Shown here piece after piece: positions 1 through 7,586 of a DNA stretch of 64,000 nt. The DNA is from Alphaproteobacteria bacterium PA2. Its GTDB lineage: Bacteria; Pseudomonadota; Alphaproteobacteria; Caulobacterales; Caulobacteraceae. The stretch's first letter is position 1. Each line of letters begins with the position of its first letter. The position numbers were made by a program, and so were the translations under genes. The notes under the pieces are model-generated. The model was not told the DNA's origin and made no database searches. It worked only from the letters and a program-made list of their open reading frames with translations. Where the stretch lies: NCBI GenBank assembly GCA_002256425.1, contig NKIZ01000001.1, positions 1,833,001 through 1,897,000 of the forward strand. The letters are read 5' to 3'.

Positions 1-815
1 GGGACACCGGCGGCCCCGAACCAGATGAACAGGACGTCGATGACCCGGGACGCCAGCGAAAACCCCGCCTGGTAGGCGCCGACATCCGCTTCGCTCATGA
101 AGTGGGCGATCAGGAACCTGTCGAGGGTATAAAGGCCAAGGGAGAGAATGAGGCTCAGGGTGATCGGAAATCCGTACCTGGCATAGCTGACCGCCTTCGG
201 GGCGGACCAGACGCCGCGCCGGGCTCTGCCCCAGTCTTCGCGGACAAAGAATGGCAGGAGGATCAGGGCCATGACCCCAGCCCCCAGCAGGGGCGCGCCG
301 CCCTTGAGGCCGAGATAGGCGAAAAGGACGCCCAGCAGGAAGCCACCGCCGGTCTGGAGCATGTCTATACCGGCGGATGCGCTCACCCGGCCTTCCGAGC
401 GCCTTTGTTCCTGCGCCATGCGCAGGAGGGATCGGGAGACAATGCTTATCAGGCCAGCGCCTATGGCAATCTTCAAGGCCTGACCGCCCGGGGTCGGGGT
501 CGGCCACAGATAAAGCCCGAGTGCGCTGATCCCGATCAACAGCAGGGCGACGGCGGCGAACAGACGATAGAGCGTGCCGTAGAGTTCGGGCGCATCGACG
601 TCGTCATTCTTTTCGACCGGGTAGAACCGCGCCATGGCGGCCTCGATCCAGCAGAAGCAGGCAGTGTAGGCCAGGCTGGTCACGCCGAGCGCCAGGGCAT
701 AGCGCCCGTAGTCCTCCGGCGAGAGGATGCGCGTGAATATGGTCAGTGTCAGAAAGCCGATCACGCCCTGGAGCAGGTTGGCCGGCAGATAGCCCATCAG
801 TCCTTTGAGGAACAC
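1..815 (-). CDS. Polysaccharide flippase (Wzx/HfsF-like), 3' part missing
   Basis: Inner-membrane lipid-linked oligosaccharide flippase. The reading frame is open from a GTG at 815 to the window edge, so only about the first 270 residues are visible. They are strongly hydrophobic with several predicted membrane segments. The N-terminal stretch LTIFTRILSPEDYGRYALAL is typical of the polysaccharide-synthesis (Wzx/MviN-like) family, in which the D-Y-G-R-Y motif follows the first helix. The gene starts 11 bases after the stop of the upstream sugar transferase, so the two are almost certainly cotranscribed. An initiating transferase followed directly by a flippase is the order hfsE-hfsF of Caulobacter holdfast loci, so a role in exporting holdfast or another surface glycan is inferred. 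An ATG at 797 is an alternative start, but it would trim the conserved N-terminus. Confidence 0.8.
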   Translation of the reverse strand, partial: MFLKGLMGYLPANLLQGVIGFLTLTIFTRILSPEDYGRYALALGVTSLAYTACFCWIEAAMARFYPVEKNDDVDAPELYGTLYRLFAAVALLLIGISALGLYLWPTPTPGGQALKIAIGAGLISIVSRSLLRMAQEQRRSEGRVSASAGIDMLQTGGGFLLGVLFAYLGLKGGAPLLGAGVMALILLPFFVREDWGRARRGVWSAPKAVSYARYGFPITLSLILSLGLYTLDRFLIAHFMSEADVGAYQAGFSLASRVIDVLFIWFGAAGV

Positions 816-826
816 GAGGGCGCGAC

Positions 827-2338
827 CTAACGGATGGCCTTGGTGTCGCCGATCAGGACCGGGACAGTGATGAACATTATCCAGAGGTCCAGCCAGAAGG
901 ATTGGCGCTGGATGTATTCGATGTCGAGCGCGACCCTGCGCTCCACCAGTTCCGGAGTGTCCACAGGGCCCCGAGAGCCCTTGATCGCAGCCCATCCCGT
1001 CATTCCAGGCTTCATCTGATGTCGATGGGCGTACTCGGCGACGAGACGGGCGCTTTCCACGTCACCGGTCTTCATGCCGATGGCATGGGGCCGGGGGCCA
1101 ACAAGGGACATCTGGCCAGCCAGGACGTTGAAGATCTGGGGCAGTTCGTCGATCGAGGTCTTGCGGATGAAGCGGCCGACGCGGGTGACCCGGGCATCCC
1201 CAGCCCGGACCTGCTGATGCGCCTTGGCGTCCGTCATCTCGACGCGCATGGAGCGGAACTTCCAGACCAGGATTTCCTCATTGTTGAAGCCGTGGCGGCG
1301 CTGCCGGAAGAAGATCGGTCCCGGGCTGTCAAGCTTGATGGCGACCATTGTGGCCAGCATGATGGGAAAGGTCAGGACCAGGGCCAAAGCCCCGATGACC
1401 ACGTCCTGGATCCGCTTGAACAGGGCGCGGACTTCGTTGGAGGGGGGGCCTGAAATGTGAGCCAGGGGCACGTCGGCGATCCGGCTGATCGCGTCAGACT
1501 CCCGGCCGTCTTCATCCTTGTCCAGCAGCAACACGATTTCATTTGGCAGGACCTGCAGGCGCTCGATCAGTTCACGCACCCTCTGTCGGGCCTTTGAAGG
1601 AACCGAGATCACCAGGCGGTCCACGTAGGGCATGATCCGATGGTTCATCAGGTCCCGGGTTCCGCCCAGAACCGGAACGCCCTCGACCGTAGAAGGGCTG
1701 CGGGCCGCGCGGTCATCGAACAGGCCCAGGACGTGGGCGTCGCGACTTTGCAGCAGGCTGTTGATCAGTCGGCTGGCCGCGCCGGTGGCCCCGACCACGA
1801 TAATGTTTGGCGTCAGTCGTCCTGTCGCCCGCCAGCGCCTGACCAGGGCCCACCAGAGGATGTGCAGTCCCAGGACTGGAAGGGCCCCAAACAGGGCCCA
1901 GAGTTGAAACGCCCTGGGCACGGCTTCACTGCTGCCGCTGAAGATGAGCACCAGGGCTGCGGCGCCAAGGCTGGCGCCCATGGCGGCGCAAACGACAACG
2001 GCCTGGATAGCGATGTTTTCGCGTCGGGAGAAGTTGTACGCCCCGGCCATGGCCAGCATGAGGGGGGAGGAGGCCGCTGCGACAATGACGGTGAGAAGTC
2101 GCAGATCCAGGGATGGCATGGCCTGGTGGACCAGGGCTGCGCCTATGCACAGGGCCAGAATATCGCCGATCTGGAACATCCGGGTGACCAGCCGGCCAGA
2201 CAGGCGCCGGCGGGACGGCTCAAGCACGGCAGGGCGCATGGGGCCGCGACGGTCAATGCTCTGACCAGGCAGATCTGTGGCTTGCGGCTCGTCAACGGAG
2301 GCGCGGACCTGTCGAGGCAAGGGCTCGGCGAGGGACAT
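827..2338 (-). CDS. Undecaprenyl-phosphate sugar phosphotransferase (HfsE/WcaJ-like)
   Basis: Predicted polyprenyl glycosylphosphotransferase of 503 residues that transfers a sugar-1-phosphate from a nucleotide sugar to undecaprenyl phosphate, the first step of exopolysaccharide repeat-unit synthesis. The N-terminal half has about four membrane helices (roughly residues 50-170) and then a nucleotide-fold-like segment beginning [19 protein letters not shown]. The C-terminal third is the bacterial sugar-transferase domain: a membrane re-entrant helix, the RRHGFN and WKFRSM motifs, [24 protein letters not shown], and [10 protein letters not shown]. Length matches the WcaJ/PssY/HfsE type. It is followed 11 bases later by a flippase, suggesting a polysaccharide operon, plausibly holdfast. 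The ATG at 2338 fits; no other initiator nearby is better. The precise sugar cannot be read from sequence. Confidence 0.92.
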   Translation of the reverse strand: MSLAEPLPRQVRASVDEPQATDLPGQSIDRRGPMRPAVLEPSRRRLSGRLVTRMFQIGDILALCIGAALVHQAMPSLDLRLLTVIVAAASSPLMLAMAGAYNFSRRENIAIQAVVVCAAMGASLGAAALVLIFSGSSEAVPRAFQLWALFGALPVLGLHILWWALVRRWRATGRLTPNIIVVGATGAASRLINSLLQSRDAHVLGLFDDRAARSPSTVEGVPVLGGTRDLMNHRIMPYVDRLVISVPSKARQRVRELIERLQVLPNEIVLLLDKDEDGRESDAISRIADVPLAHISGPPSNEVRALFKRIQDVVIGALALVLTFPIMLATMVAIKLDSPGPIFFRQRRHGFNNEEILVWKFRSMRVEMTDAKAHQQVRAGDARVTRVGRFIRKTSIDELPQIFNVLAGQMSLVGPRPHAIGMKTGDVESARLVAEYAHRHQMKPGMTGWAAIKGSRGPVDTPELVERRVALDIEYIQRQSFWLDLWIMFITVPVLIGDTKAIR

Positions 2339-2550
2339 GTGTAAGCAGTTACCCGTGAAAGACCGCCATCAGACTAGTGGGTCCGTCTGACCCTGCGGTT
2401 AACGGAGTACCGGTTTCTGAAACTTGGTGGGTGATGTCACGCTTTGCGGACTTCCCCGATGCAGCGGCTTCGGCTATGAGGACCCTCCCAATCCGGACCG
2501 CTGGTCGGCACGCTTTTGGGACTGGGAGAAAACCCAAAACAAATCAAAGT

Positions 2551-2640
2551 GGTGACGTGGCCGAGTGGCTGAAGGCAACGGTTTGCTAAATCGTCATACC
2601 CGAAAGGGTATCCAGGGTTCGAATCCCTGCGTCACCGCCA
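2551..2640 (+). tRNA. tRNA-Ser (anticodon GCT)
   Basis: A 90-base class II tRNA including an encoded CCA end. The acceptor stem pairs GGTGACG (2551-2557) with CGTCACC (2630-2636). The T arm contains GGTTCGAATCC. The anticodon loop TTGCTAA, closed by a five-pair stem, gives anticodon GCT, reading AGC/AGU serine codons. The long variable arm (ATACCCGAAAGGGTAT) is characteristic of serine tRNAs. No integrase or attachment-site duplication is visible beside it. Confidence 0.97.
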
Positions 2641-2668
2641 CTTCCTCCAGTCGCCCGATCTGAAGCGC

Positions 2669-2956
2669 TCATTCGTCTTCCGCCAACGGGAAAATTTCGA
2701 TGCTGGCGCCTGCCAGATAGGCCGGATTCTGCGCGACCAGTTCGCGGGCCTGATCCAGATCGCGACACTTCAGTCGGATGAAGCCCACAGGGGCTGATGT
2801 CGGCGCGGGATCGCCTTGCAATCTGAGACTTGCGCCGGATGACAGGGAACTGCCGCCACAGAATACGCCTTCAGCCATCAGTCCACCGATGTAACGATCC
2901 CAATCGCCGGTTTCAGGAGATGTGGCGTCGCCGTGCATGAGGACGAGAAATTCCAT
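2669..2956 (-). CDS. YciI-like (YCII/DGPF domain) small protein
   Basis: A 95-residue protein starting MEFLVLMHGD and ending in an acidic tail. It has the size and beta-alpha pattern of the YCII-related (DGPF) family: an N-terminal strand with MxxxH, a central glycine-rich turn (FCGGSSLSSGASL), and a C-terminal PLAEDE-type end resembling the IEVRPI ending of relatives. Function in this family is poorly defined. Many alphaproteobacterial members lie beside sigma factors or regulators. The ATG at 2956 has AGGA six bases upstream; a longer frame reaching 3046 would overlap the preceding lipoprotein gene and is rejected. It lies 29 bases after that gene and may be the last cistron of the regulator-kinase-lipoprotein cluster. 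Confidence 0.75.
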   Translation of the reverse strand: MEFLVLMHGDATSPETGDWDRYIGGLMAEGVFCGGSSLSSGASLRLQGDPAPTSAPVGFIRLKCRDLDQARELVAQNPAYLAGASIEIFPLAEDE

Positions 2957-2985
2957 GGTCAGTCCTGCTCCCGTCTTCCGGAGCC

Positions 2986-4623
2986 CTAGCCTGGCTTCAC
3001 GCACAGCCAGCGGGCCCGGTGAAAATTCTCGGCATTGTCCACCCAACCGGTGATCCGGTTGGCCACCAGGTTGCGGTTCACTACGAAGAACAGGGGAATG
3101 GTGGCCTCATCATTGAGCATGATCTGCTCTGCCTGGGACAACAGCTCTGCGCGCTTGTTTATGTTGGCTTCGTGATCGGCGGCGTCCAGCAGGGCGTCGT
3201 AGATCTTGCTGTTATAGTCCCCATAGTTCTGACCGCCGGTATCGGACTTGAACAGGCCGAGGAATGTGGTGGCGTCATTGAAGTCAGCATACCAGTTCAT
3301 CACCCCCACATCGAAATCACGCATCCGGAAGGCTGCGAAGGCGATCTGGGACTCGTTCTGGACCACTTTCGCACTCACGCCGATTTCGGCCCAATCTGCC
3401 TGCACTGCCTGGCTGATGAGGATGCTGTCTGGACTGTTTGGCGTCTTGATCTCAAAGGTCAGGGGATTGTCCGGACCGTATCCGGCCTGCGCCAGAAGCC
3501 GGCGGGCGTCGGCAACCCTCTGGGCGCGGGTCTCTCCGGCCCAGAAGGTGTGGGCCCCGTATTTGAAATTGGCCGTTCCAGGCGGAACAAAGGAATAGGC
3601 GGCGGCCTGACCTGCGCGCATGAGCTTTTGGGTGATGAACTCCCGGTCCACGGCCTTTGAAAGCGCACGCCTGACCCGGATGTCCTTGAAGGCCGCATTG
3701 TCCCGGGTGTTGAACGACATATAGCTGGTCGCCAGGGAAACGTGGGTTCTGGCGACCCCAGGCATGTCGGCCCTGATCTGATCGATCCGGTTGGACTGGA
3801 AGTTGGTATTGATGTCCAGTTCACCCTTCCTGACCCGACGCTCAGCCATGATTGAGTCATTGGTCGGGTAGTATTTGATCCGGTCGATACAGACCTTGGC
3901 GGCGTCGTAGAATGTCGGGCTCTTGTTGACCTCGATGTGGTCGCCAAGCTTCCAGCTCGCAAGCTTGAAGGGCCCATTGCCCACGAAGTGGGCGGGTTGC
4001 GTCCAGGCGTCGCCCCACTTTTCAACCACATGCTTCGGGATCGGGTAGAAGCTCTGGTGCTTGGCGATTTCAGGCAGGTAGGGCGCCGGGTGCTCGAGGG
4101 TCAGCTGAAGGGTCCTGGCGTCCAGGGCCTTTGCGCCAAGGGCTTCCGGCTTCACCTTGCCTTCGTTGAGGGCCTGCCCGTTCTTCAGGATGTAGACGAG
4201 GTAGGAATAGATCGAAGCCGTCTTTGGGTTGAGGATCCGCTGGTAGGCGTAGACAAAGTCATCTGCGGTAACCGGAACCCCGTCAGACCACGAGGCTTCA
4301 CGAAGGTGGAATGTCCAGACCAGTCCGTCCGGGCTGGTTTCCCACGACGTCGCCATTCCCGGAATCTGCTCAGCGCCGGGGCCATCTGTCGTCAGTCCGA
4401 TAATCAGGTCAGCAATGACCGAAAAGTCGTCCAGCAAGGTCGACCTTTGTGGGTCCAGGGTCTCGACCTCTGAATTGTTCCCGAACTCGATGCAGACCTT
4501 GCCTTCTGGGCAGTCAGGTCGGGTGGCCTGCTGCTGGCAGGCCGAAAGCCCCAGGGAGGCGATCAGGAAAATGAACAAGCCGAGGCGACGCAAGGGGGGA
4601 CTCGCAAGGTTGACGAACGTCAC
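2986..4623 (-). CDS. OppA-type peptide-binding lipoprotein
   Basis: A 545-residue extracytoplasmic solute-binding protein of family 5 (OppA/DppA). The N-terminus has a hydrophobic signal and the lipobox LSAC, with Cys29 as the lipid-modified residue. The mature part carries family features: VETLDPQRS near the start, TWETSPDGLVWTFHLREA, DGVPVTADDFVYAYQRILNP, and a long C-terminal lobe ending in RARWLCVKPG. The start of the mature protein contains Cys pairs (CPEGKVC). It should bind oligopeptides at the inner membrane surface. No permease or ATPase genes are adjacent. Instead it lies 36 bases downstream of a histidine kinase, so a sensory accessory role or use of a shared Opp transporter encoded elsewhere are both possible. 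Specificity is unknown. Confidence 0.9.
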   Translation of the reverse strand: MTFVNLASPPLRRLGLFIFLIASLGLSACQQQATRPDCPEGKVCIEFGNNSEVETLDPQRSTLLDDFSVIADLIIGLTTDGPGAEQIPGMATSWETSPDGLVWTFHLREASWSDGVPVTADDFVYAYQRILNPKTASIYSYLVYILKNGQALNEGKVKPEALGAKALDARTLQLTLEHPAPYLPEIAKHQSFYPIPKHVVEKWGDAWTQPAHFVGNGPFKLASWKLGDHIEVNKSPTFYDAAKVCIDRIKYYPTNDSIMAERRVRKGELDINTNFQSNRIDQIRADMPGVARTHVSLATSYMSFNTRDNAAFKDIRVRRALSKAVDREFITQKLMRAGQAAAYSFVPPGTANFKYGAHTFWAGETRAQRVADARRLLAQAGYGPDNPLTFEIKTPNSPDSILISQAVQADWAEIGVSAKVVQNESQIAFAAFRMRDFDVGVMNWYADFNDATTFLGLFKSDTGGQNYGDYNSKIYDALLDAADHEANINKRAELLSQAEQIMLNDEATIPLFFVVNRNLVANRITGWVDNAENFHRARWLCVKPG

Positions 4624-4659
4624 AGGGGTCGCACTCCTGAGGCCCGTTGTCGAGGCGGC

Positions 4660-6036
4660 CTAGAGCGGCAGCCTGACCCGTGCTGTCAGTCCGCCCTCGG
4701 ACCTGTTCTCGAGTTCAACTTCACCCCCGTGTGCGCGGGCGACGGAGCGAACCACTGCAAGGCCCAGGCCGATCCCGCCTGTATCTCGATTGCGGGAAGG
4801 CTCCCTGCGGTAGAAGGGCTCAAAGACCCGCTCGCGCTCATCGTCCGGAATGCCCGGTCCATCGTCCCGGATTTCGATGACAGCGAAGCCGTCCAGTCCA
4901 AGGACGCGCACCTCGACCCCGCCGCCGAATTTCACGGCATTCTCCAGGAGGTTGGTGAACAGTCGCCGCAGGGCCACCGCGTCACCGTTCAGAACAACGC
5001 GGTCGCGATCTGTCAGCGTAACCTGAGCGCCCGTTTCAGACATTTCATCGCAAAGGCTCTCGACCAGGGTCGAGATTTCCAGAGGGGATCTTTCACCGGC
5101 GTGGCTGGCGTCGCGGACAAAGGTCATGGCGGCGGAGATCATCTGGTCCATCTCATCGATGTCCTTGGCCATCTTCCGGCGAAGATCTTCGGGCGCGGAC
5201 TCGATACGGAATTTCAGGCGTGTCAGGGGAGTCCTCAGATCATGCGCGATGGCCCCTACCATGGCGGTCCTGTCCTCGACGTATCGTTGGAGCCTGCTTT
5301 GCATGTCGTTGAAGGCCACGGCTGCGACCTTGATTTCCGAGGCTCCTGTCAGGGACAGAGAGATTGGTGTGGACTGTGGATCGCGTCCAAGGCGCTCAGC
5401 CGCTTCGGAGAACAGCTGGTAGGGCCTGGCCATCCGCCTTGCGACTATCCAGGCCAGGGGCGCCATGGCCAGGGCTGTAATCAGGAACCAGAGCACCAGT
5501 CTTTGCTGCCAGGCCTCGAGGCCGAAGACAGGGGCAGGCTTGACCACTCGCCACTGTCCATCGGCTTGCTGGACGCTGACGGCGAAGGGGGCGACCAGGA
5601 ACAGTTCCTCGTGGCGCGCGCCCTGTCGCGCCAGCTGGTCGCGGACAATGCGGAGCACACGACGGTCAGCGAAGGGGCTTCTGTCCCCTGTGATCCGGAC
5701 CCTGTTGTCATCTATTTCCAGGGATCCGGCTATCGCCCTGCGAAGGGACCGGGCGTTACGTCCTTCCATTGGAGGATTGGGCGGTGAAGGCGCCATACGC
5801 ACCTCGAGCGGGCGCCGTTCAGCGAAGGGCGGCGGCAGTCCGCGATAGACCTGAACCACCTCGGTGATGCGATAGAAGTCGGGCGAGGGCGGAGGAAGGT
5901 TGAAAATCAGCAGGAGGTTCACGGCCTGGGCTGCGATCAGACTGATGCTGATCAGAGTCAGAATCTGGGCGAAGATGGAGCCTGAGGGGCGCGCCAGGCG
6001 CTGCGCCAAGCCACTGCCGGACCGGGCGGGACTCAA
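4660..6036 (-). CDS. Membrane sensor histidine kinase (EnvZ-like)
   Basis: A 458-residue two-component sensor kinase. It has two membrane helices (about residues 22-46 and 178-198) flanking a periplasmic domain of about 130 residues rich in proline and arginine, then a HAMP linker. The dimerisation/phosphoacceptor motif is GAIAHDLRTPLTRLKF with His265. The catalytic ATPase domain shows the N box (LLENAVKFGG), G1 (IEIRDDGPGIPD), F (FEPFYRRE) and G2 (GGIGLGLAVVRS). The architecture matches EnvZ-type kinases. Its start overlaps the end of the response-regulator gene by four bases (ATGA), indicating translational coupling. The downstream peptide-binding lipoprotein suggests the stimulus could involve peptides or the envelope, which is inference. 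Confidence 0.94.
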   Translation of the reverse strand: MSPARSGSGLAQRLARPSGSIFAQILTLISISLIAAQAVNLLLIFNLPPPSPDFYRITEVVQVYRGLPPPFAERRPLEVRMAPSPPNPPMEGRNARSLRRAIAGSLEIDDNRVRITGDRSPFADRRVLRIVRDQLARQGARHEELFLVAPFAVSVQQADGQWRVVKPAPVFGLEAWQQRLVLWFLITALAMAPLAWIVARRMARPYQLFSEAAERLGRDPQSTPISLSLTGASEIKVAAVAFNDMQSRLQRYVEDRTAMVGAIAHDLRTPLTRLKFRIESAPEDLRRKMAKDIDEMDQMISAAMTFVRDASHAGERSPLEISTLVESLCDEMSETGAQVTLTDRDRVVLNGDAVALRRLFTNLLENAVKFGGGVEVRVLGLDGFAVIEIRDDGPGIPDDERERVFEPFYRREPSRNRDTGGIGLGLAVVRSVARAHGGEVELENRSEGGLTARVRLPL

Positions 6037-6761
6037 AGCTTTCTCACCTTGGCCGTAAACATGTAGCCCTCATTGCGGATGGTACGAATGAGGTTCTGAC
6101 CAGCTGCGCCCTCGTCCAGCTTCCGTCTCAGGCGGCTGATCTGCACATCGATCGCCCGGTCAAAGGAGTCAGAGTCCGGCCCCCTGGCCATATCCAGCAA
6201 TTGATCCCGGGTCAGGACGCGTTGCGCGCGTTCGACAAAGGATCTCAGGAGCGCAAACTCACCCGATGAGAGGTGAACCATGACTCCATCGGGGGTCCGC
6301 AGTTCGCGCCGGACCAGATCAAGGCGCCACCCGGCGAATTCGCAGCCGGGGCCCACCGACCGTTCCGAACCCCGCATTTCAGCACGACGCAGGACCGCTC
6401 TAACCCGGGCGAGCAGTTCCCGCGGATTGCAGGGCTTGGGGAGATAGTCGTCGGCCCCCAGTTCGAGACCGACGATCCGGTCAGTGTCTTCCCCCATGGC
6501 GGACAGCATGATGATCGGTGGCGCATCCGGGCCGCTGAGACGGCGGCATATGGCCAGGCCATCCTCTCCCGGCAACATGACGTCGAGAACAATCAGGTCT
6601 GCCGGCCCCATGGCCAGGGCAGAGTCCATCTCGCGGGAGTTTCCGGCAGTCCGGACATCGTAGCCGTGCTGGCCAAGGAATTCAGAGACCACGTCGCAGA
6701 TTCCAGGGTCGTCATCGACCATCAGAATGCGCGCAGCCATGGGTTCTGTTGGCGGGGTCAT
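6033..6761 (-). CDS. OmpR-family response regulator
   Basis: A 242-residue transcription factor with a receiver domain (residues about 10-125) and a winged-helix DNA-binding domain (about 145-240). Receiver hallmarks are the acidic patch MVDDD, phosphoacceptor Asp60 in IVLDVMLPGEDG, the Ser/Ala switch LSAMGED and the lysine in DYLPKPCNPREL. The C-terminal half contains LTRDQLLDMARG and IDVQISRLRRKLDE, standard for OmpR/PhoB proteins. It is the partner of the overlapping histidine kinase. An internal ATG (6740) seven codons in, giving MAARILMVDDD, is an equally reasonable start. It is the first gene of the cluster, and the 53-base gap to the preceding gene probably holds its promoter. Confidence 0.95.
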   Translation of the reverse strand: MTPPTEPMAARILMVDDDPGICDVVSEFLGQHGYDVRTAGNSREMDSALAMGPADLIVLDVMLPGEDGLAICRRLSGPDAPPIIMLSAMGEDTDRIVGLELGADDYLPKPCNPRELLARVRAVLRRAEMRGSERSVGPGCEFAGWRLDLVRRELRTPDGVMVHLSSGEFALLRSFVERAQRVLTRDQLLDMARGPDSDSFDRAIDVQISRLRRKLDEGAAGQNLIRTIRNEGYMFTAKVRKL

Positions 6762-6814
6762 GACGTCCCGTTTAGCTGAGCCTTGCGACCGCCAAATTTC
6801 AGGCCGGACAAAAA

Positions 6815-7483
6815 TCAGTCCGCCAGGACCTCATCGGCGACAAAGGGGTTGGTCTTCCGCTCCTGGCCAAAGGTGGACATGGGGCCATGTCCCGGAACGA
6901 AGGCGACATCGGAACCCAGAGGCCAGAGCTTTTCGGTTATGGCCCGGATCAGATCCCCATGATTGCCTCTCGGAAAGTCTGTCCGGCCGATGGAGCCCTG
7001 GAAAAGGACATCGCCAACCTGTGCAAAGCGCGCCTCGCGGTGGAAGAAGACGACGTGGCCCGGCGTATGGCCCGGGCAGTGGATGACCTCGAACTCCGTC
7101 TCGCCCAGGGTCACGACATCACCATCCTGCAGCCATCGGTCGGGTGTGAAGGTACGCGCTTCCGGCATGCCGTACTGTTTTCCTGAGTCCGATATCCGGT
7201 CGATCCAGAACTGGTCATCCGGATGGGGCCCTTCGATCGGGCACCCGGTCAGGTCTTTCAGTTGGGCTGTGCCACCCGCATGGTCCATGTGACCGTGGGT
7301 GATCCAGATCTTCTCAAGGGTCAGGCCATGGGTCGCCAGGGCCTCCATCAACCGGGGCACTTCTCCGCCCGGATCTATGATCGCCGCCTTCAGGGTCTTG
7401 GCGCACCAGACAATGGTGCAGTTCTGCTGCAGCGGCGTGACAGGGGCGATGAGGGCCCGGATGGGGAGGTCTGGATTTGCCAT
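6815..7483 (-). CDS. Metallo-beta-lactamase-fold hydrolase (GloB/YcbL-like)
   Basis: A 222-residue cytosolic hydrolase of the metallo-beta-lactamase superfamily. The metal-binding signature HGHMDHAGG is present as THGHMDHAGG, with further ligands in IHCPGHTPGHV, GDVLFQGSIGRTDF and FVPGHGPMSTFGQER. The short form, without the C-terminal substrate domain of classical glyoxalase II, resembles E. coli YcbL (GloC-type hydroxyacylglutathione hydrolase). Hydrolysis of thioesters such as S-lactoylglutathione is the likely activity, by family. The start ATG at 7483 gives MANPDLPIRALIAPVTPLQQNC-like N-termini usual for the family. It is transcribed divergently from hrpB. Confidence 0.9.
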   Translation of the reverse strand: MANPDLPIRALIAPVTPLQQNCTIVWCAKTLKAAIIDPGGEVPRLMEALATHGLTLEKIWITHGHMDHAGGTAQLKDLTGCPIEGPHPDDQFWIDRISDSGKQYGMPEARTFTPDRWLQDGDVVTLGETEFEVIHCPGHTPGHVVFFHREARFAQVGDVLFQGSIGRTDFPRGNHGDLIRAITEKLWPLGSDVAFVPGHGPMSTFGQERKTNPFVADEVLAD

Positions 7484-7586
7484 GTGTCTAACATCGGTCC
7501 TTTGCAGGCGATTGAAAAGAGCCGGTTGTCTTCCTTGTCTGGCGAGTGGCCTTGGCGGATCTGCAGTCGGCGGCTAGACCCTGCCC

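Noticed and set aside
2551..2640. tRNA-Ser as an integration site for a mobile element
   Set aside because: No integrase, direct repeat of the tRNA 3' end or change in base composition is visible on either side.
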